Below, piece by piece: positions 9,212-17,170 of a stretch of 64,000 nt of DNA; positions within the stretch are counted from its first letter, which is position 1; the number at the start of each line of letters is the position of its first letter. The stretch comes from Parafrankia irregularis. GTDB lineage: Bacteria > Actinomycetota > Actinomycetes > Frankiales > Frankiaceae. The translations under genes and the position numbers were made by a program. The notes below the pieces were generated by a model, which searched no databases, was not told where the DNA came from, and saw only the letters and a program-made list of their open reading frames with translations. The DNA lies in assembly GCF_001536285.1 (NCBI RefSeq), contig NZ_FAOZ01000001.1, positions 248,001 through 312,000 on the forward strand, written 5' to 3'.

Positions 9212-9361
9212 CTCAGGCAGCCCTTCCGCCGATCACGATCCGACGGCGACAGTGACCTGTGGTCCAGATCACAAGGCCGCGTCGTCACGGAGACCGGGGT
9301 CGCCGGCATCTGGTGTTCGTCCGGTGCGGCAGCACGCGACACCACGAGTGAGGACGACATC

Positions 9362-9847
9362 ATGGAAGCCCGATTCGACATGTTCGGCAACGAGCTCGCC
9401 ACCAGGTTCGGCAAGCGGTTCGCGAACGCCAGCCTGGTGATCCACCAGTCGTCGCTGCCGAAGCCCACCCAGGAGCTGGTGTCGCTGCGGGCCAGCCAGA
9501 TCAACGGCTGCGGCTTCTGCGTCGACATGCACACCAAGGAGGCCGCGGCTGCCGGTGAGACCTCCACCCGGCTCCACCTGGTCGCGGCCTGGCGCGAGGC
9601 AGACGTGTTCACCGAGGCCGAGCGAGCCGCGCTGGCACTCGCCGAGGAGGGAACCCGGCTCGCCGACGCCCACCTCGGCGTGTCCGACGAGACCTGGGCG
9701 CAGGTCCGCAAGCACTACGACGACGACCAGATCGCGGCCCTCGTCTGCCTCGTCGGCCTGATCAACGCGGCGAACCGAATGAACGTGATCATGCGCACCC
9801 CAGCGGGTGGCTACCAACCCGGCATGGCCGCCAGCTTCGCGAACTGA
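9362..9847 (+). CDS. Carboxymuconolactone decarboxylase / AhpD-like protein
   Basis: A 161-residue all-helical protein of the carboxymuconolactone decarboxylase/AhpD-like family. The redox motif QINGCGFCVDMHTKEA gives CxxC with Cys 50 and Cys 53 and His 57, the AhpD arrangement used for thiol-dependent peroxide handling. The LVALVCLVGLINAANR-type helix near the C-terminus is also typical. The ATG at 9362 has GAGG 8 nt upstream. In ECF41 loci such a gene is commonly the sigma factor's neighbour and regulon member, so a role in a thiol or oxidative stress response is likely but inferred. The actual substrate is unknown. Confidence 0.9.
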   Translation: MEARFDMFGNELATRFGKRFANASLVIHQSSLPKPTQELVSLRASQINGCGFCVDMHTKEAAAAGETSTRLHLVAAWREADVFTEAERAALALAEEGTRLADAHLGVSDETWAQVRKHYDDDQIAALVCLVGLINAANRMNVIMRTPAGGYQPGMAASFAN

Positions 9848-9932
9848 CCGGGGGTTCCCCGGCCGGGGCGCCCCGGCCGGGCCTCCGCGTCGAGTGGCCA
9901 CGACACCCGACCAGTGCCCAGGTGACCAGGTC

Positions 9933-9960
9933 ACAGGTGACAGGTGACAGGTGACAGGTC
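9933..9960. repeat. 7-bp tandem repeat (four copies)
   Basis: Four head-to-tail copies of acaggtg (the last ends in c) between the convergent stops of the AhpD-like gene and the DUF3099 gene. Confidence 0.9.
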
Positions 9961-9983
9961 TACACGGTCAGATCACTCACGTC

Positions 9984-10574
9984 TCAGTGCCCAGGGCCGC
10001 CGGCCGCGGGCCCGGCATCCGGCTCCCGGGCGGGCTGGGCGCTGTCAGCGAAGGTTGATGCGACAACGACCGCATCGATAATCGTCCCCGCGCCGGCGGT
10101 GCCGCCCGCGCCGCGACGCTCGGATCCCGGATCGACGTCATCGCCACCGCCGGGCTCCGCGGGGCCACCCGACACGCTGTCCGCAACGCCCACCCGGACA
10201 TCATCATCGTGATGATCCACCGAGTCGGAACCGGCCGCCGCCGGCGGCGGGTCGCCCGGCTGCTCCCCGTCGACGACCGTGGCGTCGACGATGGTGTGGC
10301 CGGCGGCCAGGGAGAGCGGCTCGGTGGTGGTCGCGTCCTTGGCGACGAAGCCCGCCTGACGACGGTCGGACGGTGCCGGCCCGCCGTTGGCGACCACGAC
10401 CGCGATCCAGGGCAGGATCACGGCGAGGGCCACCGCGACGATGCGCAGCCAGCCGGAGAACGCGACGACGGCGAGCACGAAGCAGACCACCCGGACCAGC
10501 ATCGTGAGGACGTAGCGCTGCTCGCGACGGCGGATCTCCTCCGGCCTGGCCTCGGCCGCCGAAGTGATCAGCAC
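9984..10574 (-). CDS. DUF3099 membrane protein
   Basis: A 196-residue actinobacterial protein of unknown function. The DUF3099 core is at the N-terminus: ITSAAEARPEEIRRREQRYV followed by two closely spaced membrane helices (about residues 25-65). The rest is a hydrophilic Asp/Gly/Ala/Pro-rich tail. I chose GTG 10574, with GAGG 7 nt upstream, because the conserved core then starts the protein; longer upstream in-frame sequence is low-complexity. It is transcribed away from the glycosyltransferase operon and converges with the AhpD-like gene. Confidence 0.8.
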   Translation of the reverse strand: MLITSAAEARPEEIRRREQRYVLTMLVRVVCFVLAVVAFSGWLRIVAVALAVILPWIAVVVANGGPAPSDRRQAGFVAKDATTTEPLSLAAGHTIVDATVVDGEQPGDPPPAAAGSDSVDHHDDDVRVGVADSVSGGPAEPGGGDDVDPGSERRGAGGTAGAGTIIDAVVVASTFADSAQPAREPDAGPAAGGPGH

Positions 10575-10878
10575 GGGCTCGCCTCGTCGCCACCTCACGT
10601 CAACCGCCGCCTGCCCATGTCGACCGATCGCCCCACCGGGACCAGGCCAGCCGCCCGGCAGGGCCAGCAGGCCGAGAGTGGGTCGTGCCCCTCGAACATC
10701 CTGCCCCACTCGCGCCCGCGCGATACAACGATCCGCGGCGCGAGATCGGACACCCGACGCCGATCACGGGCGCCGGACCCGGCCATAAGTTCCCGTCGCA
10801 CCAAGTAGTGTCCGAAAGTTTACGCGGCGGACGGATTGTAGTCCTCACGTGGGCGCCGGTCGCTGCCACCGTGCTCGT
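10575..10878. other. Divergent intergenic region, DUF3099 gene / glycosyltransferase operon
   Basis: About 300 nt with no gene. It should contain promoters for both directions. CACCGT lies 6 nt before the GTG at 10879, a possible leaderless -10, and TTGTAG lies near 10837, which would suit an alternative GTG start at 10849. Neither is strong. Confidence 0.4.
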
Positions 10879-12036
10879 GTGCGAGTCGCGGTGGTAAGTG
10901 AGTCGTTCCTGCCTCAGATCGACGGTGTGACGAACTCCGTGTGCCGGGTGCTGGAGCATCTGCGCGACACCGGTCACGAGGCCCTCGTCATCGCGCCGGC
11001 GCCGGCGCCGGCGGCTCGCCGCACCGCGCCGCGCAGCTATGCCGGGGCGCCCGTGCTGTGGAGCCCGTCCGCGCCGATGCCGGGCTACCCCGAGTTCCGC
11101 TTCGCGACGCCGTGGACGGGGCTGCCGGCGGCGCTGCGCGAGTTCCGTCCGGACGTCGTCCATCTGGCCGCGCCGGCGGGTCTGGGGGCCCAGGCGGCCT
11201 ACGCCGCGCGGCGGCTCGGGGTGCCGAGCATCGCCGTCTACCAGACGGACATCGCCGCCTTCGCGACCCGCTACGGGCTGGCGCTGGCCGAGCGGACGAT
11301 CTGGCGCTGGCTGGCGACCGTCCATCGGCTCGCCAGCCGCACGCTGGCGCCGTCGTGGGATGCCGTCGACACGCTGCTGTCCGAGGGCGTGCAGCGGGTC
11401 GCCCGGTGGAGCCGTGGCGTCGACCTGGAGCGCTTCAACCCCGAGCACCGGGACGAGGAGCTGCGGGCGAGGCTGGCGCCGAACGGGGAGGTCCTCGTCG
11501 GCTATGTGGGGCGGCTGGCTCGGGAGAAGCGGGTCGAGCTGCTTGTGGGGGCCGCCGGCCTGCCCGGCGCCCGGCTGGTCGTCGTCGGCGACGGCCCGTG
11601 CCGGCCGGCGCTGGCCCGGGCGCTGCCGGAGGCGGCCTTCCTCGGCTTCCGCACCGGGACCGAGCTGTCGGCCGCCATCGCCAGCCTGGACGTCTTCGTC
11701 CATACCGGAATCAACGAGACGTTCTGTCAGGCCGCGCAGGAGGCGAAGGCCAGCGGCGTCGCGGTGGTCGGCCCGGCGGCCGGCGGCCTGCTCGACGTCA
11801 TCGACCACGAGCGGACCGGCCTGCACTACGCCCCCGGGGACCCGGTGTCGATGCGCCGCGAGGTGCTCCGCCTCGTCGAGGACGCCGAGCTGCGGACCCG
11901 GCTCGCGACGGCGGCGCGGGCATCGGTCGCGGGCTGCACCTGGCACGCGATCGGCGAGGAGCTGCTCGGGCACTACCGGGACGTCCTGGGCACCCGGCTC
12001 CCCACGACCACGACGAGCGACAGGTGGCGACGATGA
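10879..12036 (+). CDS. GT4-family glycosyltransferase, MgtA/PimB-like mannosyltransferase
   Basis: A 385-residue GT-B glycosyltransferase (family 4). The N-terminal domain opens VRVAVVSESFLPQIDGVTN, the typical start of GDP-mannose-dependent alpha-mannosyltransferases such as MgtA and PimB. The C-terminal nucleotide-sugar domain has VGYVGRLAREKRVELL, VVVGDGP and the E-x7-E motif in NETFCQAAQEAKASG. A role in mannolipid or lipoglycan synthesis at the inner membrane face is likely by family; the acceptor is unknown. The start is chosen to match family N-termini; GTG 10849 is an in-frame alternative and neither has a ribosome site. The stop overlaps the next start by 4 nt (ATGA), indicating translational coupling. 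Confidence 0.88.
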   Translation: MRVAVVSESFLPQIDGVTNSVCRVLEHLRDTGHEALVIAPAPAPAARRTAPRSYAGAPVLWSPSAPMPGYPEFRFATPWTGLPAALREFRPDVVHLAAPAGLGAQAAYAARRLGVPSIAVYQTDIAAFATRYGLALAERTIWRWLATVHRLASRTLAPSWDAVDTLLSEGVQRVARWSRGVDLERFNPEHRDEELRARLAPNGEVLVGYVGRLAREKRVELLVGAAGLPGARLVVVGDGPCRPALARALPEAAFLGFRTGTELSAAIASLDVFVHTGINETFCQAAQEAKASGVAVVGPAAGGLLDVIDHERTGLHYAPGDPVSMRREVLRLVEDAELRTRLATAARASVAGCTWHAIGEELLGHYRDVLGTRLPTTTTSDRWRR

Positions 12037-13220
12037 GGATTGTTCAGGCGGCGAGCTTCGTCGCGCCCGCCTCCGGCGGGATCCGGACGACCCTGCGGCA
12101 CCTCGCGACGGGGTACACCGCCGCCGGCCACGAGGTGGTGCAGATCATTCCGGGAGTTGCGGACAACGAGGAGCGCACGCCACACGCACGGATCATCACC
12201 CTGCGCGCGCCGTTCCTGCCGCGGACCGGCTACCGGATCCTGGCCGACCCGCGGCGGGTGGCCGCGGTGGCCGAACAGGTCGGCGCGGACCGGATCGAGA
12301 TCCACGACCGGGCGACGCTGCGCCCGCTCGGCCGGTGGGCCCGCAGGGCCGGCGTCCGTTCGCTCGTGGTCAGCCACGAGCGGCTCGACCGGCTGCTGAG
12401 CCTGTGGACGCCCGCGCCGCTGCGCGGGGTGCTGCCCGTCAGCTCCGCGGCCGACCACTCCAACCGCGCGCTCGCCGCCGCCTTCGACACGGTGGTCGCC
12501 ACGACCCGCTGGGCCGCCACCGAGTTCGTCCGCATCGGCGCCGAGAACCTGGCCCAGGTGCCGCTGGGCGTCGAGCTCGAGCGGTTCACCCCCGCCAACC
12601 ACGACCGCACGCTGCGGCGCGCGTTCGCCCGCGACCGGGAGATCCTCATCGTCGCGGCGACCCGTCTCTCGCCCGAGAAGCGGGTCGACATCGCGCTGTC
12701 CGCGGTGGCCGAGCTGGTGCGCCGCGGGGTGCCGGTCCGGCTCGTCATCGCCGGCGACGGTTCCAGTCGCGGGCGTCTGGAGCGGATGGCGACCGGGCTG
12801 CCGGTGACCTTCCTCGGGTTCGTCGCGGACCCGGCCCGCCTCGCCGGCCTGCTCGCGACCGCCGACCTGGCGTTCGCGCCCGGCCCGATCGAGACCTTCG
12901 GGCTGGCCGCGCTGGAGGCGATGGCGAGCGGCACCACGCCGGTCGTGAACCATTCCAGCGCGCTGGCCGAGATGGTCGCCGGGACAGGCGACGGCCAGGT
13001 CGCCGGTCTGAGCGCCGCCGGGACGGGGTTCACCTTCGCCGACGCCGCGATGGAGCTGCTCGCCGTCGACCCCGACCACCGCCGTGAGGCCGCCCGCCGC
13101 CGGGCCGAGCAGTTTCCCTGGGAGGCGACCATCACCGGCTTCCTGCGGTGCCACGACGCCGAGGCGCCCACTCCCCCGGCCAGCGAGCCGGCCCCGACGC
13201 GCGACCCGCTCGCCGCCTGA
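12033..13220 (+). CDS. GT4-family glycosyltransferase
   Basis: A 395-residue GT-B glycosyltransferase paired with the preceding one. The N-terminus reads MRIVQAASFVAPASGGIRTT, with the glycine-rich loop that contacts the donor. The C-terminal domain has LIVAATRLSPEKRVDIAL, VIAGDGS and the E-x7-E motif in ETFGLAALEAMASG. The donor is probably an NDP-hexose, but the specificity cannot be read. The start codon overlaps the upstream stop by 4 nt, so both enzymes are made together and may act in sequence on one lipid or glycan acceptor. The last 25 residues are Pro/Ala-rich. The SGNH hydrolase gene follows after 13 nt. Confidence 0.88.
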   Translation: MRIVQAASFVAPASGGIRTTLRHLATGYTAAGHEVVQIIPGVADNEERTPHARIITLRAPFLPRTGYRILADPRRVAAVAEQVGADRIEIHDRATLRPLGRWARRAGVRSLVVSHERLDRLLSLWTPAPLRGVLPVSSAADHSNRALAAAFDTVVATTRWAATEFVRIGAENLAQVPLGVELERFTPANHDRTLRRAFARDREILIVAATRLSPEKRVDIALSAVAELVRRGVPVRLVIAGDGSSRGRLERMATGLPVTFLGFVADPARLAGLLATADLAFAPGPIETFGLAALEAMASGTTPVVNHSSALAEMVAGTGDGQVAGLSAAGTGFTFADAAMELLAVDPDHRREAARRRAEQFPWEATITGFLRCHDAEAPTPPASEPAPTRDPLAA

Positions 13221-13233
13221 CGTCCCCCGCGCC

Positions 13234-14058
13234 GTGAACGAGACCGCCAGCAACACAAACGGGCTGCTGCGCTTCGTGGCACTGGGCGACAGCCTCACCG
13301 CCGGTCTGGGTGACGGCGTCAGCATGGGCCGCGACCGGGGCCCGGCCGCCCTCGCCGGCCGGGGCTTCGCCGCGCTGCTCGCGGCCACCCTGGCCCCACC
13401 GGGGCATGTGCACTACGAGAACCTGGCCCGGACGGGCGCCACGGCCCGGGAGGTCCGCGTCCGCCAGCTCCCGGTCGCGCTGGCCCTGCGGCCCGCGCTG
13501 GCGTGCGTGGTCGCCGGCATGAACGACGTCTTCAAGCCGACGTTCGACCCGCTTCGGCTGCGCCAGGACCTGGTGTGGAGCATCGGCCGGCTGCGCACCG
13601 CCGGAGTGGTCGTGCTGACCGCGAAACTGCCCGACCCGGGTGGGCTGCTCCCCCTTCCGGGCCCCTTCGCACGGTTGCTCACCGAACGCGTCGGGCACCT
13701 CAACGCCGCGATCGACGCGGCCGCGGCGCGGGACCCCGGGGTGCTCGTGGTCGATCTCGGCCAGCATCCCGCCATCCACCGCCGGTCGACGTTCGACGTC
13801 GACCGGGTGCATCCGGGGCCACACGGACATCGCCTCATCGCACGGGCATTCGCCGAGAAACTGCGGGAGAGCGGGATGATCCTCGCCGACCTGCCGGATC
13901 CGCACCATGAGCCCCCGCCGCCGGGGACCTTGGACCATCTCCACTGGGTCGCCACGATCGGGATCCCCTGGCTGGCGGGCCGCGCGCGGGTCATTCGGCG
14001 AGATCCGCCGGCAAGAAACCACGGTTTCCGGCGGCTCGGCACCGCGTCGGGCCGGTGA
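13234..14058 (+). CDS. SGNH/GDSL-family hydrolase
   Basis: A 274-residue SGNH-fold esterase or lipase-like hydrolase. The nucleophile block is FVALGDSLTAGLGDG (GDSL Ser), the oxyanion Gly is in ENLARTGATA, the Asn block is VVAGMNDVFKP, and the catalytic Asp-His pair is DRVHPGPHGHRLIA. There is no signal peptide, so it is probably cytoplasmic. The GTG at 13234 lies 13 nt after the second glycosyltransferase; with no clear ribosome site, coupling to upstream translation is likely. The operon context suggests it removes or transfers an acyl group on the product of the two glycosyltransferases; that is inference. The C-terminal 60 residues lie outside the core fold. Confidence 0.85.
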   Translation: MNETASNTNGLLRFVALGDSLTAGLGDGVSMGRDRGPAALAGRGFAALLAATLAPPGHVHYENLARTGATAREVRVRQLPVALALRPALACVVAGMNDVFKPTFDPLRLRQDLVWSIGRLRTAGVVVLTAKLPDPGGLLPLPGPFARLLTERVGHLNAAIDAAAARDPGVLVVDLGQHPAIHRRSTFDVDRVHPGPHGHRLIARAFAEKLRESGMILADLPDPHHEPPPPGTLDHLHWVATIGIPWLAGRARVIRRDPPARNHGFRRLGTASGR

Positions 14059-14064
14059 ATTCCC

Positions 14065-14076
14065 TACGGTAGGCAT
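14065..14076 (+). promoter_or_regulatory. Predicted -10 element for a leaderless transcript
   Basis: TACGGT (14065-14070) lies exactly 6 nt before the GTG at 14077, with no ribosome site between. This geometry fits transcription starting at the start codon itself. It implies the hypothetical gene has its own promoter despite following the SGNH gene by 18 nt. Confidence 0.5.
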
Positions 14077-14856
14077 GTGCTTGCCGACATGCCCGCCTCC
14101 CCTCGCTCAGGTGTCCTCGCTGGATGGGGCAATGCCTGGCTGGCTGGACTCGTCGGCCTCGACGACGTGATCACCCGGGTGCACGAGGCCCTGGGCAGCG
14201 GTGCACCGCACACGCTCGGCGACGAGCCGCTGGTGCTCGGCCTCGGTGCCCTGCGCCGCGTCGGGGCCGAGCGGATGCGCCTGGTCCTGCCCGTGCCCGG
14301 CGATGTCAGCAGCCTGCCTGGCCCGTCCGACCTCAACCAGGACGCGCTGACCGCCGGGGAGGCACTGCTGGTGATCGGGCCGAACCCGCCGCTGGCGCTC
14401 GTCCCGTCGGTCGTCGTGCACGGCCCGGCCGTCGAGGGCGTGATGGAATCCGTCCACTGGCGGGTGCTGCGGGCCGCGCGCGTGCCCCCGCCGCCGGCGG
14501 GCCTGCGGGCCGCCGATCACGAGCTCTCGGTGGCGATCAGGCAGACCACGGCGGCACTCGTCGATCTGGACATCGCCAGCGCGCGGCCCCAGGTGCTCGC
14601 GCTGCTGCGGGACCGGGGCGAGCCCGAGCCCGGGCCCGGGCTGGGCCCCGGCTACCCGCCGAACGCGCATGCCCTGCTCGCGCGCGCCGAGCGGCTCGCG
14701 GAGCTGCTGGAGCTCGCCGCGCTCGACGACGGCGCCGCCGTCACCGCGAGCGAGATCGGCCGCCGCTCCGACGCGCTGCGCGGGCTGTCCGCCGCCGTCC
14801 GCCGGGCCTACGAGGCCGCGTACGACGCCTTCGACCCCGCCTACGCCACCCGCTGA
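14077..14856 (+). CDS. Conserved hypothetical protein
   Basis: A 259-residue, mostly hydrophilic protein with no domain I can name. The first half has alternating short beta-like and loop segments (GDEPLVLGLGALRRVGAERM, RLVLPVPGD), a middle with ALVPSVVVHGPAV and SVHWRVLRAARVPPPPAG, and a helical, Ala/Arg/Leu-rich C-terminal third. No signal peptide or membrane helix is seen. A probable leaderless GTG start has TACGGT 6 nt upstream. The last codons and stop are duplicated in tandem just downstream (14840-14880), giving a second in-frame stop. It converges with the DUF3090 gene. Confidence 0.72.
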   Translation: MLADMPASPRSGVLAGWGNAWLAGLVGLDDVITRVHEALGSGAPHTLGDEPLVLGLGALRRVGAERMRLVLPVPGDVSSLPGPSDLNQDALTAGEALLVIGPNPPLALVPSVVVHGPAVEGVMESVHWRVLRAARVPPPPAGLRAADHELSVAIRQTTAALVDLDIASARPQVLALLRDRGEPEPGPGLGPGYPPNAHALLARAERLAELLELAALDDGAAVTASEIGRRSDALRGLSAAVRRAYEAAYDAFDPAYATR

Positions 14857-14880
14857 GCGCCCTACGCCACCCGCTGAGCG
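14840..14880. repeat. 21-bp tandem duplication carrying the stop codon of the upstream gene
   Basis: cctacgccacccgctgagcg occurs at 14840-14859 and again at 14861-14880, a period of 21 nt. The copies encode YATR-stop, so the second copy repeats the stop in frame. Confidence 0.9.
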
Positions 14881-14881
14881 G

Positions 14882-14942
14882 CGGCCAGTTCAGACGGGGG
14901 CAGATCAGTTCAGGCGGGGGCAGATCAGTTCAGGCGGGGGCA
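14882..14942. repeat. 20-bp tandem repeat (about three copies) over the 3' end of the DUF3090 gene
   Basis: cagatcagttcaggcggggg is perfect at 14901-14920 and 14921-14940, with a diverged copy at 14882-14900. The innermost copy overlaps the last codons (CPRLN) and stop of the DUF3090 gene. Confidence 0.9.
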
Positions 14943-15440
14943 GAAATGCCCGGACGGATCGTCGGGCCGCCCGCACAGCACGCACGGCGGGCGCCCGGCG
15001 GCGACGATGCTGCGGGCCCGTTCGATGAACGCCTTCGTCTGCTCGATCGACATGCCGACACGCAGCGAGTCGACCTCGCTCTCACCCTCCGCGACCCGGG
15101 CCTCCCCGGCCGCCAGGCCGGCCGCCTCGACGAAGACCCGGTGACCGTCCCACGAGACGGTCAGCTGGCCGAGGTGGAAGTCCTCCTCGAAGGGTGCGTC
15201 CAGCGGGGCGAGGTCGACCTCGACCTCGGCGGCGGTGGGCAGCGGGATCCCCTGCGTCTGGCCCACCTGGCCGAGCAGCGCGGTCAGCCCTTCGGCGAGC
15301 GCGGTCACCTCGGTCTTCTCGAGCCCCACCGTGACGAGCTGGCCGCGGGCCGCGGCCTGGAGGAAGAACGAACGGTCCCCGGGCTGCCCGACGGTTCCGA
15401 CCACGAACCGCTCCGGCGGGTCGAACACAAATCGCTGCAT
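14925..15440 (-). CDS. DUF3090 family protein
   Basis: A 171-residue actinobacterial DUF3090 protein of unknown function. The family start MQRFVFDPPERFVVGTVGQP is clear, followed by SFFLQAAARGQLVTVGLEK and the helix MSIEQTKAFIERARSIV. It ends with a zinc-knuckle-like CVLCGRPDDPSGHFCPR, three Cys and a His that could bind a metal. Size and motif order match the family. Ribosome-site evidence is weak. The ferrochelatase gene is 18 nt upstream on the same strand, so the two are probably co-transcribed. A short tandem array covers its last codons. Confidence 0.9.
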   Translation of the reverse strand: MQRFVFDPPERFVVGTVGQPGDRSFFLQAAARGQLVTVGLEKTEVTALAEGLTALLGQVGQTQGIPLPTAAEVEVDLAPLDAPFEEDFHLGQLTVSWDGHRVFVEAAGLAAGEARVAEGESEVDSLRVGMSIEQTKAFIERARSIVAAGRPPCVLCGRPDDPSGHFCPRLN

Positions 15441-15458
15441 GTCTCGGATCGCTCCGTC

Positions 15459-16808
15459 TTATTCGCCTGCGGGAGGTGGGTCGGGCCGCGCTACGCTTGC
15501 CCGCTCCTCCACCAGTATCGTCGCTTCATCGCGGGGTCGACCATCCGCGGACCCCGGGTCGTTCGGCTGCCCGCAGAGCCCGGGCCCCGACAGACCCGGA
15601 CGCCCGTGCCCCCGCCCGCACAGATCCGCGGGAACACCGGCGGCTGCCGGGCGCCTCACACCCGGCCGGCCGTGCGCGCGGGTGCCCGCGCCCCCAGCCA
15701 TCACCACCCGGGAGCCGTTCACCCCCGTCCTCGCCCAGAACGCGAGCGGCCCGGCCGGGTCACAGCAGTGCAGCGGGCAGACGTCGTGCGCGGGGCCCTC
15801 GTCGCTCAGCGCCGGTCGATCCCAGTCAGGATGCCGCCGCTCGGCGAGGAGGTCGGCCACCATGTCGACGAAGCGCGGGTCCGTCCCGACGGTGCCGGCG
15901 CGGGCCACGGCGATGCCGTGCTCCCCGGCGGTGCGGACCGCCTCGACATCCAGATCGTAGACGACCTCCATGTGGTCGCTGACGAAGCCGACCGGCACGA
16001 TCACGGCGGCCTGCTCACCGTCCTCGGCGAGCGCCACCAGGGCGTCGTTGATGTCCGGCTCCAGCCAGGGCACACCGGGTGGGCCGCTGCGGCTGCAGAA
16101 GGCGAGCTGCCACGGATGCGAACGGCCCAGCCGCGTGCCGACCCGAGCGGCGATCACCTCCGCGGTCGCCCGCAGCTGCCGTTCGTACGCACCACCGTCG
16201 GGACCGCTCACCACGGCCTGCTCGAGCGGGAGCGCATGGGCGGTGAAAACCAGCCGGGCGCCGTCCCGGACCGCGGCGGGCAGCGACCCGACCGCCCGGA
16301 CGCAGTGATCGACCATCGGTTCGACGAAGCCGGGGTGGTCGAAGAACAGCCGCAGCTTCACGAAGTCGGGTGCGCCCGGGCCCACCTGCCGCAGCGCCTC
16401 GGCCAGGTCCTCGCGGTACTGCCGGCAGCCCGAGTACGACGCGAACGCCGCCGTGACGAAGCAGGCCGCCCGGCGCACGCCGTCGGCGCGCATGCGCGCC
16501 ACCGCGTCGGCCAGGTAGGGCGCCCAGTTTCGGTTACCCCAGTACACGGGCAGCGGCGCGAGACGTTCGCGCAGCGCGGCGAGCAGCGCCCGGTTCTGGT
16601 CGTTGATGGGGCTGCGCCCGTCGAAGTGATCGTAGTGCGCGGCGACCTCGGCGAGGCGGAGCTCGGGTACGGCCCGGCCACGCGTCACGTTCCGCAGGAA
16701 GGGCATGACGTCACCAGGCCCTTCAGGGCCCCCGAAGGAGACGAGGAGCAACGCGTCCACATCCAGCCCACCCGGCCCGCCGCGGTCAGCACCCGCGCCG
16801 TTCGTCAC
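15459..16808 (-). CDS. hemH: Ferrochelatase (coproporphyrin III type expected), HemH/CpfC
   Basis: A 449-residue ferrochelatase inserting Fe2+ into a porphyrin; in actinobacteria the substrate is normally coproporphyrin III. Visible motifs are LLVSFGGPEGPGDVMPFL, YWGNRNWAPYL, the active-site His in VFTAHALP (about residue 191) and the metal-site Glu in VGFVSDHMEVVYDLD (about 281). The cluster CPLHCC (Cys 344, 348, 349) fits the [2Fe-2S] site of actinobacterial enzymes. Beyond it there is an unusual Gly/Arg/Pro-rich tail of about 95 residues. The GTG start is backed by AAGGAGG 5 nt upstream. DUF3090 follows 18 nt downstream. Its neighbourhood with fabG and fabI recalls the mycobacterial fabG-inhA-hemZ operon. 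Confidence 0.95.
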   Translation of the reverse strand: MTNGAGADRGGPGGLDVDALLLVSFGGPEGPGDVMPFLRNVTRGRAVPELRLAEVAAHYDHFDGRSPINDQNRALLAALRERLAPLPVYWGNRNWAPYLADAVARMRADGVRRAACFVTAAFASYSGCRQYREDLAEALRQVGPGAPDFVKLRLFFDHPGFVEPMVDHCVRAVGSLPAAVRDGARLVFTAHALPLEQAVVSGPDGGAYERQLRATAEVIAARVGTRLGRSHPWQLAFCSRSGPPGVPWLEPDINDALVALAEDGEQAAVIVPVGFVSDHMEVVYDLDVEAVRTAGEHGIAVARAGTVGTDPRFVDMVADLLAERRHPDWDRPALSDEGPAHDVCPLHCCDPAGPLAFWARTGVNGSRVVMAGGAGTRAHGRPGVRRPAAAGVPADLCGRGHGRPGLSGPGLCGQPNDPGSADGRPRDEATILVEERASVARPDPPPAGE

Positions 16809-16864
16809 CCTGTCCTCCTTCCCGCTCCTGCGCTTCCCGCTCCTGCGATGGTCATCGGCCCTCG

Positions 16865-17170
16865 TCAGCGTGGAACCCGCTCCCGGATCTCCTCCAGATA
16901 CGACGGGAAGTACCGGGAGATCGTCGAGAGGTCGAAGGACTGCAGGATCGCGGTCGCCGGCTCACGGGCGAGCAGGTAGCCGAAGGATTCCCGCACCAGC
17001 GCGACCAGCGCCGCGTCATCGTCGGGATCGAGCTCCAGCGCCGTGATCACGTCGTCGTCCACCCACACACGATAGGAGAAGGTGAGCCCGTGCACCCCGG
17101 GCGCCGTCTCCTCCGCGACCTCCACCTGGTAACCACGGCCGCCCGCCGGTTCGACCTTGATCACACCCAT
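16865..17170 (-). CDS. Small conserved hypothetical protein
   Basis: A 101-residue acidic protein with no family I can name. It starts MGVIKVEPAGGRGYQVEVAE, continues with beta-like strands (LTFSYRVWVDDDVITALELD) and ends in two helices (ALVALVRESFGYLLA, ISRYFPSYLEEIRERVP). The pattern suggests a small soluble alpha+beta protein. The ATG at 17170 has GGAGGT 7 nt upstream; a much longer upstream frame is low-complexity and rejected. It lies between fabG and the ferrochelatase gene on the same strand, 56 nt before the latter, so co-transcription with the ferrochelatase gene is likely. Confidence 0.78.
   Translation of the reverse strand: MGVIKVEPAGGRGYQVEVAEETAPGVHGLTFSYRVWVDDDVITALELDPDDDAALVALVRESFGYLLAREPATAILQSFDLSTISRYFPSYLEEIRERVPR

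Noticed and set aside
9212-9361. An ECF41 promoter facing the AhpD-like gene
   Set aside because: Partial matches such as GATCACA or CCTGTGG do not have CGTC at the required 16-nt spacing.
14124-16979. A 951-residue plus-strand frame over the glycosyltransferase operon end, DUF3090 and ferrochelatase
   Set aside because: Arg/Gly/Pro-rich, no motifs, and antisense or out of phase to clearly recognisable proteins. Such long shadows are normal at this GC content.
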